In this document: positions 61,409 to 64,000 of the stretch, in pieces
Layout: each line of letters opens with the position of its first letter
How positions within the stretch are numbered: position 1 is the stretch's first letter
Origin: JALYYC01 sp963795805
GTDB lineage: Bacteria; Chloroflexota; Dormibacteria; CF-121
Assembly: GCA_963795805.1 (NCBI GenBank)
Contig: CAWCIV010000002.1
Coordinates: 62,001 to 126,000, forward strand
Direction of reading: 5' to 3'
DNA: 64,000 nucleotides
Notes under the pieces: model-generated
Told to the model about the DNA's origin: nothing
The model's input: the letters and a program-made list of their open reading frames with translations, nothing else
The model's database searches: none
Made by a program: the position numbers and the translations under genes

Positions 61409-61662
61409 CCCAGAAACGTGCGGGGAGGGGGCCAGAGTCAAGCCCCCTTCAGCACGACGTCAAGCAATCGGCCGAAGGGTCGGGCGATGCACCGACAACG
61501 CGTGTTGTTTGGGAGGCGGTCTATGGCCATCCGCTCTCCGACGAGGACCTGACGGAGGTTGAAGGCAATCTGTTTCGCTTGATCGACTTGCTCGCGAGCA
61601 TCAGCGGCTCTATACTCGGGGCCCGCGAGTTGTCCACGAGCGACGGAGACGAGGCCGCGTGA
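61372..61662 (+). CDS. Small protein upstream of the recombinase
   Basis: A 96-residue frame whose second half (TRVVWEAVYGHPLSDEDLTEVEGNLFRLIDLLAS) looks like a folded helical protein; the first part overlaps the end of the preceding gene and is low-complexity, so a start near 61440-61500 is more likely than 61372. It overlaps the recombinase start by 4 nt (GTGA), which implies co-translation. Small proteins in this position in serine-recombinase modules can be recombination directionality factors or regulators; this is inference. Confidence 0.5.
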   Translation: MGAQAWRRRGGLTQKRAGRGPESSPLQHDVKQSAEGSGDAPTTRVVWEAVYGHPLSDEDLTEVEGNLFRLIDLLASISGSILGARELSTSDGDEAA

Positions 61663-63545
61663 AGGCGAAGCAGATCGAGCGAGACATCGAAACGACGCGC
61701 ACCAAGAGCGTCATCATTCCGGCCTTTGCGTACGCGCGAGTCTCGTCCAAAGAGCAAGAGCGCGAAGGCTACTCGATCCCGGTCCAGTTGAAGCGAGTCC
61801 GCGAGTACGCGGAGCGCCACGGCTTTACCATCGTCGCCGAGTACGTTGACGTCGAGACCGCCAAGGAGCCCGGACGCCGTGAGTTCTCGAAGATGGTTGA
61901 AGCCGCGCGCCACGACACGACGGTCGGCGCCATCATCTGCGAGAAGGTCGATCGCCTCTGCCGCAACCTTCGGGATTATTTGACCATCGACGAGCTACCG
62001 GCGAAGACCCTGTTCTGGCAGCAGGACTTTCCAGACAATGCGGCAGGCAAGCTCTCATTCGGAATGATGGTGCTCCTGGCCAAGCATTACATCGACAACC
62101 TCTCGGACGAAGTCAAGAAGGGCATGGCCGAAAAGGTCCAGGAAGGCGGCTTTCCGCACCAGGCGCCCCTCGGCTACCGCAACGTCCGCGAAGGCGATCG
62201 ACAGGTGATCGTCCTGGATCCGATCAAGGCGCCGATGGTCCGTCGCGCCTATGAGCTATATGCGACTCGCGCCTACTCGCTCAAGACGCTGCGGAAGAAG
62301 CTCCGCGATGAGGGCCTCGCCACCACGAAACAAGCAAAGCTCATCAGCCTCAGCCAACTGCAATGGCTGCTCAAGAATCCCTTCTACTACGGCGACTTTC
62401 GCTGGAAAGGACGAATGTGGGCCGGGAGCCATCCGCCGTTGGTGTCGCGCGAACTGTGGGACGCGGTCCAGGCGGCCTTCAGCGCCCATGAGAAGCCCGT
62501 CTACCAGAAACACGACTTCGCGTACAAGGGTCTGCTGATCTGCGGCTCCTGCGGCCGTCACCTCACCGCGGAGCTGAAGAAGAAGCGCTACGTCTACTAC
62601 CACTGCGCCGGCGAGGAAGCCTGCCGCAAGACCTACATCCGGGAGGAGCAGCTGGACGAGCAAGTCCGTGCCCTGCTGGCCAGCATTGCCATCCCGGAGA
62701 ACGTCAAGGCGTGGCTGCTGCAGGGCATCGCCAAGAGCCGCGAGGAGCAGCGCGCCTACCACCAGACGGTTGTCGAAGAAATCCGGACCGAAATCAAAGA
62801 GCAAGAGCTCCTCATGGATCGCCTCTACGACGATCGCCTTCATCGGCTGATCGCCGAAGACTTCTTCCGGCAGCGGTTCGACGTGCTCGAGGAGAAGCGC
62901 CGCGAGCTAACCCGCGACCTGGCCCGCCATCAGCACGCTGAAGGCGCCTACATGGAGGTCGGCAGCAAGCTCATCGAACTGATCGCGCAGGCTCCCCAAA
63001 TATTCGAGCGGGCCGATCCGGAGCAACGGCGTGAGCTCGTGGGCTTGCTGACATCGAACCGCGTCCTCAAGGGCAGAACGCTGGAATTTGAATTGCGAAA
63101 ACCCTTCGACGCACTCGTCACAGCGGCAAATAGTGAAAATGGCTGGGGCGGTAGGATTCGAACCTACGAATGGCGGATCCAAAGTCCGCTGCCTTACCAC
63201 TTGGCGACGCCCCATTGGCACAGTCCGACCCAGTATAGGGTCGGTTTGACCTCAGGCTTGCGCGTTCAGCAGCGGGAGCACGAAGGAAAACGTCGAGCCC
63301 TTGCCCCACTCGCTTTCGACCAGCATGTGCCCGCCGTGCGCCGTGATGATCTCCTTCGTGATGAAGAGCCCCAGCCCCGAGCCCCCGATATTGATCGCTC
63401 GCTTGTCGAAGAGCCGACCGAATTTGCTGAAGAGTTTTGGCAGGTCCTCGTCGCGGATGCCGAGGCCTTCGTCATGCACGGAGACCTTGGCATGGCCCTC
63501 TTTGTCGGGGGCGGCGATCACCGCGATGTTGCCACCCCGCGGTGA
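61659..63545 (+). CDS. Large serine recombinase, reading into antisense tRNA-Gln
   Basis: GTG start at 61659. Resolvase domain: FAYARVSSKEQEREGYS (nucleophile Ser29), EYVDVETAKEPGRREF, EKVDRLCRNLRDY. Recombinase domain: GMAEKVQEGGFPHQAPLGYRNV and LKTLRKKLRDEG. Zinc ribbon: CGSCGRHLTAELKKKRYVYYHC. A coiled coil follows to about residue 470. From residue 494 (ENGW) the frame is the reverse of tRNA-Gln (GGRIRTYEWRIQSPLPYHLA) and then the antisense of the sensor kinase to 63545. The real element-encoded tail is probably the orphan at 57590. The integrated protein is thus a hybrid; it may still be stable and active. Confidence 0.9.
   Translation: MKAKQIERDIETTRTKSVIIPAFAYARVSSKEQEREGYSIPVQLKRVREYAERHGFTIVAEYVDVETAKEPGRREFSKMVEAARHDTTVGAIICEKVDRLCRNLRDYLTIDELPAKTLFWQQDFPDNAAGKLSFGMMVLLAKHYIDNLSDEVKKGMAEKVQEGGFPHQAPLGYRNVREGDRQVIVLDPIKAPMVRRAYELYATRAYSLKTLRKKLRDEGLATTKQAKLISLSQLQWLLKNPFYYGDFRWKGRMWAGSHPPLVSRELWDAVQAAFSAHEKPVYQKHDFAYKGLLICGSCGRHLTAELKKKRYVYYHCAGEEACRKTYIREEQLDEQVRALLASIAIPENVKAWLLQGIAKSREEQRAYHQTVVEEIRTEIKEQELLMDRLYDDRLHRLIAEDFFRQRFDVLEEKRRELTRDLARHQHAEGAYMEVGSKLIELIAQAPQIFERADPEQRRELVGLLTSNRVLKGRTLEFELRKPFDALVTAANSENGWGGRIRTYEWRIQSPLPYHLATPHWHSPTQYRVGLTSGLRVQQREHEGKRRALAPLAFDQHVPAVRRDDLLRDEEPQPRAPDIDRSLVEEPTEFAEEFWQVLVADAEAFVMHGDLGMALFVGGGDHRDVATPR
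63140..63214 (-). tRNA. tRNA-Gln (anticodon TTG)
   Basis: 75 nt including an encoded CCA. Acceptor TGGGGCG pairs perfectly with CGCCCCA, discriminator G, T-arm GTAGG-TTCGAAT-CCTAC, anticodon loop CTTTGGA with anticodon TTG (63180-63182), anticodon stem GCGGA/TCCGC. All stems are intact, so the gene should be functional. It is read leftward, its 3' end forming the right attachment site of the integrated element. It lies 38 nt beyond the kinase stop on the same strand and may be co-transcribed. Confidence 0.95.
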
Positions 63546-64000
63546 GTACTTGACCGCGTTGTTCAGGAGATTGAGAAGCGCCTGTTCCAGCCGGCGCCGG
63601 TCGGCGCGGACCGTCAGGCCCGGTTCGAGGCGGACGCGCATCGGGTAACGCTTCGGATCCGCCGAGAAGTGATCCACGACGTCCTTGACGAATGGCCCCA
63701 GGTCGAGCGGCTCGAAGTGGTAACTGAACTGGTTGTTCTCGATCCGGTTGACCGCCGCAAAGTCCTGCACCAGGTCAGCCAGGCTGGCCGCGCTGCGGTG
63801 GATGCCGTCGACGAGCGCGATCCTGGTCTCCTGGTCGAGGCGATGCTGCTGGGTCAACAGGGTGTCTGCCTGGGTCTTGATGCTGGCGAGCGGCGTCTGC
63901 AGCTCATGGGCCACCATCGCGATGAAATCCGTCCGGACCTTGTCGATCTCCTGCAATCGCTGCGCACGCTCCTTTTCCAGCGACTCGCGGCGACGGGTCT
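63252..64000 (-). CDS. Sensor histidine kinase (partial, cut by the window edge)
   Basis: At least 249 residues; the frame remains open to the right edge. Visible: dimerisation/H-box IAMVAHELQTPLASIKTQAD, N-box LLNLLNNAVKYSPRGG, G1 VHDEGLGIRDEDLPKLFSKFGR and G2 GGSGLGLFITKEIITAHGG. VAHELQTPL has Gln for the usual Arg after Leu, as in a subgroup of HATPase kinases. Coiled sequence RRRESLEKERAQRLQEIDKV precedes the H-box, implying a sensor domain upstream outside the window. Confidence 0.92.
   Translation of the reverse strand, partial: TRRRESLEKERAQRLQEIDKVRTDFIAMVAHELQTPLASIKTQADTLLTQQHRLDQETRIALVDGIHRSAASLADLVQDFAAVNRIENNQFSYHFEPLDLGPFVKDVVDHFSADPKRYPMRVRLEPGLTVRADRRRLEQALLNLLNNAVKYSPRGGNIAVIAAPDKEGHAKVSVHDEGLGIRDEDLPKLFSKFGRLFDKRAINIGGSGLGLFITKEIITAHGGHMLVESEWGKGSTFSFVLPLLNAQA

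Larger units (their letters stand above)
57590..63139 (+). mobile_element. Serine-recombinase integrative element at tRNA-Gln
   Basis: About 5.55 kb between the two copies of TGAAAATGGCTGGG, the right one being the 3' end of tRNA-Gln. Contents left to right: orphan recombinase tail, HEAT-like gene (minus), an internal att-like copy at 58426, two small genes, a repeat-rich region, a replication-relaxation protein, a small gene and the large serine recombinase. Alternatively the element begins at the internal copy (58426) and the HEAT-like gene is a separate earlier insertion. Excision would restore an uninterrupted recombinase gene on the circle. Confidence 0.7.

Noticed and set aside
63140..63545. 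C-terminal 130 residues of the recombinase frame as a genuine domain
   Set aside because: The residues GGRIRTYEWRIQSPLPYHLA are the reverse of tRNA-Gln and the remainder is antisense to the sensor kinase; it is a read-through, not an evolved domain.
1..64000. rRNA genes or additional tRNAs
   Set aside because: Apart from tRNA-Gln at 63140 and its decayed relative at 56109 I found no sequence with rRNA or tRNA features on either strand by eye.

Overview
The window is GC-rich chromosomal DNA, densely coded on both strands, with frequent 1-4 nt start/stop overlaps (ATGA, GTGA). There is no rRNA. Gene content (serial sugar-nucleotide and GT-B/GT-C genes, tandem MetE-like proteins, DUF2079 and Gmad2 proteins, an RHS remnant, many GTG starts) suggests an environmental bacterium of the Chloroflexota or a related high-GC soil lineage. 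That assignment is an inference with low confidence.

1-28 kb is a cell-surface polysaccharide locus. After an RHS remnant (1-675) comes a leftward operon (6472 to 672) with the four-enzyme set for UDP-2,3-diacetamido-2,3-dideoxy-glucuronate (WbpA/B/E/D-like) and two methyltransferases. Next are a methyltransferase, two large GT-C-like membrane proteins, a polyprenyl-phosphate glycosyltransferase and a WecD/WecE-like pair (WecE frameshifted). A long leftward operon (28113 to 13982) runs glmU, prs, a CorC/CNNM protein, a GDP-fucose-synthase-like SDR, three GT4 enzymes, a Wzy-like polymerase, a methyltransferase, a Wzx-like flippase, an unusual SDR and a DegT aminotransferase.

28-42.6 kb holds a GT2, a Gmad2 lipoprotein, a frameshifted DUF2079 protein, two tandem MetE-like proteins (the first heavily frameshifted), a lytic transglycosylase, a nucleotide-sugar module ending in a GT2 fused in frame to a LuxR-type response regulator, a beta-propeller lipoprotein and an RnfD-like membrane protein.

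42.6-53.8 kb is mixed accessory DNA: a TetR-cupin pair, a complete IS481-family element with a 6-bp target duplication, a two-component system next to a lipoprotein/adaptor/ABC (MacB-like) exporter, and small genes, several of them broken.

53.8-63.2 kb is the most unusual part: an integration array ending at an intact tRNA-Gln(TTG) gene. A large serine recombinase (61659 onward) reads straight into the antisense strand of the tRNA. Short orphan pieces encoding W-x-x-W-S-G-L-A-T followed by a tail recur at 55330, 56289, 57590 and 58426 and differ mainly at synonymous positions. They look like 3' ends of recombinase genes left at the far end of successive integrated elements. The newest element (about 57590-63139) carries a HEAT-like protein, a small membrane protein, a repeat-rich possible replication or transfer origin and a replication-relaxation family protein. 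The window ends in a sensor kinase cut by the edge.
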